Shown here in pieces: positions 20,070 to 21,572 of a stretch of DNA of 21,572 bases. The stretch is from Bacillota bacterium. Its GTDB lineage: Bacteria; Bacillota; Clostridia; Oscillospirales; Oscillospiraceae. Where the stretch lies: NCBI GenBank assembly GCA_023406225.1, contig JAEXWS010000201.1:1-21572 (forward strand), written 5' to 3'. The translations under genes and the position numbers were made by a program. Under the pieces are notes generated by a model. The model had not been told where the DNA came from. It saw only the letters and a program-made list of their open reading frames with translations, and ran no database searches. Numbering within the stretch: position 1 is the first letter of the stretch; each line of letters starts with the position of its first letter.

Positions 20070-20098
20070 AATATATACCCCCCTGGGGTATTTGTCAA
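20070..20098 (-). promoter_or_regulatory. copA operon promoter
   Basis: On the minus strand, TTGACA (20098-20093), 17 bp, and TATATT (20075-20070). The spacer is almost exactly filled by a CsoR operator. Confidence 0.88.
20075..20091. promoter_or_regulatory. CsoR operator within the copA promoter spacer
   Basis: ATACCCC-CCT-GGGGTAT, a 7+3+7 dyad of CsoR type between the -35 and -10 boxes of copA. Binding there would directly exclude RNA polymerase. Confidence 0.88.
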
Positions 20099-20148
20099 CC
20101 CTGTTTTTCATAGCCTTCCCCAAGTGGGCGGGAATTTTTCAAAAGCCC

Positions 20149-20176
20149 TTGACTTCCAGGGGAACTGTGATATGAT
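20149..20176 (+). promoter_or_regulatory. Promoter of dpaL
   Basis: TTGACT (20149-20154), a 16-bp spacer and TATGAT (20171-20176). The leader of about 57 bases is AT-rich with no clear regulatory fold. It is divergent from the copper promoter, about 50 bp away. Confidence 0.7.
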
Positions 20177-20239
20177 GGCAGCAGGGACCAAATTAAAAGT
20201 TTTGCCAACTAAAAATTTTTGTATATATGGGTGATGAAG

Positions 20240-21454
20240 ATGAAAGAAACGATCAAATGGACCGCCAACCGCATGCCCGGGAGCGGGGACCGTCAGCTCT
20301 CCATGATGTCCCTGGAGAACGTGGCCAAGGCCAGGGCCTTTCACGCCAGCTTCCCCCAGTATTCCATCACGCCCCTGGCGCGCCTGGACGGCATGGCCAA
20401 GTATCTGGGGCTGGGCGGCCTCTATGTGAAGGACGAATCCTTCCGGTTCGGGCTGAACGCCTTCAAGGTGCTGGGCGGCTCCTTCGCCATGGCGCGGTAC
20501 ATCGCCCAGCAGATGGGCAGGGACGTGGGAGAGATGACCTATGAATACCTGACCAGCGAGAGCTTCCGCCAGGAGTTCGGCCAGGCCACCTTCTTCACCG
20601 CCACCGACGGCAACCACGGCCGGGGCGTGGCCTGGGCGGCCCACAAGCTGGGCCAGAAGGCCGTGGTCCACATGCCCAAGGGCAGCAGCATGGCCCGGTA
20701 TGAGAACATTGCCAAGGAGGGCGCCCAGGTCACCATCGAAGAGGTGAATTACGACGACTGCGTCCGCATGGCCGCCGCCGAGGCGGCGGAGACCCGCCAC
20801 GGCGTGGTGGTCCAGGACACGGCCTGGGAGGGGTATGAGGAGATCCCCGCCTGGATCATGCAGGGCTACGGCACCATGGCCGCCGAGGCGGCGGACCAGC
20901 TCCGCCAGGTGGGCGTGAACCGGCCGAGCCACGTGTTTGTCCAGGCGGGCGTGGGAAGCCTGGCGGGAGCGGTCATCGGCTATTTCACAAACCTCTTCCC
21001 CAACGACCCCCCGAAATTCGTGGTGGTGGAGGCCCGGGCGGCGGACTGCCTGTACCAGGGCGCGCTGGCCGGGGACGGCGAGCCCCGCATCGTGGACGGG
21101 GAGCTGCGGACCATCATGGCGGGCCTGGCCTGCGGCGAGCCCAACATCAGCTCCTGGGACATCCTGCGCAACCACGTCTCCGCCTTCGTCTCCTGCCCGG
21201 ACTGGGTCAGCGCCCGGGGCATGCGGATGCTGGGCGTGCCCGTGAAGGGCGATCCCACGGTGATCTCCGGCGAGTCCGGCGCGGTGGGCATGGGCCTGAT
21301 CGCCTCCGTGATGGAGGACGACGGGTACCGGGATCTGCGGGAGCATCTGGGGCTGGACCGCTTCAGCCAGGTGCTGCTGTTCTCCACCGAGGGGAACACG
21401 GACCCCATGAAGTTCCGCAAGGTGCTGTGGGACGGGGAATATCCCACGGTTTGA
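20240..21454 (+). CDS. dpaL: 2,3-diaminopropionate ammonia-lyase
   Basis: A 404-residue fold-type II PLP enzyme that converts 2,3-diaminopropionate (and D-serine in the E. coli enzyme) to pyruvate and ammonia. Landmarks closely match E. coli YgeX/DpaL: KDESFRFGLNAFKVLGG with Schiff-base K76, TDGNHGRGVAWAA, VVQDTAWEGYEEIP, WIMQGYGTMA, QAGVGSLAG, TIMAGLACGEPN, ISGESGAVG and STEGNTD. ATG 20240 is chosen because GGGTG lies six bases upstream; ATG 20234 and a TTG at 20219 are alternatives. It has its own promoter and a strong terminator, so it stands alone rather than in a purine or selenium-linked cluster. The role is amino-acid catabolism in the cytoplasm. Confidence 0.94.
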   Translation: MKETIKWTANRMPGSGDRQLSMMSLENVAKARAFHASFPQYSITPLARLDGMAKYLGLGGLYVKDESFRFGLNAFKVLGGSFAMARYIAQQMGRDVGEMTYEYLTSESFRQEFGQATFFTATDGNHGRGVAWAAHKLGQKAVVHMPKGSSMARYENIAKEGAQVTIEEVNYDDCVRMAAAEAAETRHGVVVQDTAWEGYEEIPAWIMQGYGTMAAEAADQLRQVGVNRPSHVFVQAGVGSLAGAVIGYFTNLFPNDPPKFVVVEARAADCLYQGALAGDGEPRIVDGELRTIMAGLACGEPNISSWDILRNHVSAFVSCPDWVSARGMRMLGVPVKGDPTVISGESGAVGMGLIASVMEDDGYRDLREHLGLDRFSQVLLFSTEGNTDPMKFRKVLWDGEYPTV

Positions 21455-21465
21455 CGATTTGACGC

Positions 21466-21502
21466 AAAAGCGCCTCCGGCCGCCGCCGGAGGCGCTTTTT
21501 TT
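21466..21502 (+). terminator. Rho-independent terminator after dpaL
   Basis: GCGCCTCCGGC (21470-21480) and GCCGGAGGCGC (21485-21495) with a CGCC loop are preceded by AAAA and followed by seven Ts. It lies 11 bases after the stop codon. Confidence 0.95.
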
Positions 21503-21572
21503 GAAGGTCCCGGTTTCTCCGGTCCTGGGGGAGAGCCGGCCGCCTCAAAAGACCGGAAGCGCCGCCCCGGGG

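Noticed and set aside
17722..20070. A 782-codon open frame on the plus strand opposite copA
   Set aside because: It is exactly antisense to a clear CopA gene, is His/Gly/Ala-rich, and has no domain; long antisense frames arise from third-position GC bias.
21503..21572. Possible gene end at the right edge
   Set aside because: Only about 70 bases remain, with no recognisable reading frame or motif.

Overview
The window looks like chromosomal DNA of a GC-rich anaerobic Firmicute, most plausibly a gut Oscillospiraceae (Flavonifractor / Lawsonibacter / Pseudoflavonifractor-like). This is inferred from the GC-rich protein-coding style, strong AGGAGG ribosome sites, a DUF4317 protein, a very small conserved clostridial ORF, an aldo/keto reductase with a C-terminal Fe-S domain, and long perfect hairpins between genes. 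No CRISPR array, rRNA, intact insertion sequence or prophage was seen.

Left part (1-4523): the 3' end of a YheO-type regulator is translationally coupled to a 491-residue fold-type II PLP enzyme of unknown reaction. Next come a palindrome-rich spacer, a 49-residue protein on the minus strand, a ribbon-helix-helix protein and a threonine synthase. The threonine synthase ends in a perfect 42-bp palindrome, followed by about 760 bp of apparently non-coding, hairpin-rich repeat DNA.

Middle (4524-11612): a minus-strand operon encodes an MtnK-type kinase, an MtnA-type isomerase and a class II aldolase. Together these fit the salvage shunt that turns 5'-methylthioadenosine or 5'-deoxyadenosine sugars into dihydroxyacetone phosphate plus an aldehyde. 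Upstream is an AT-rich patch holding an XRE-type membrane regulator broken by an amber codon at its conserved Trp. Then come a DUF4317 gene, tRNA-Ser(CGA), an AT-rich HNH nuclease gene directly behind the tRNA terminator, a degraded small ORF, and a WapI-like orphan immunity gene in an operon with a 4Fe-4S aldo/keto reductase.

Right part (12653-21572): a divergent promoter with one shared palindromic -35 box separates the reductase from a ModE-like HTH gene. Then follow an orphan type IV pilin-like protein, rsmA, a YjjG-type HAD phosphatase, a G5/3D-domain cell-wall protein with a structured leader, a copper operon (copA-csoR-copZ) with two CsoR operators, and a divergent diaminopropionate ammonia-lyase.

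Most genes are recognisable families. The items most worth follow-up are the salvage shunt, the hairpin-rich spacer elements, the shared -35 promoter, the amber-interrupted regulator and the tRNA-linked HNH gene. I did not find a clear new multi-gene defence or mobile system.
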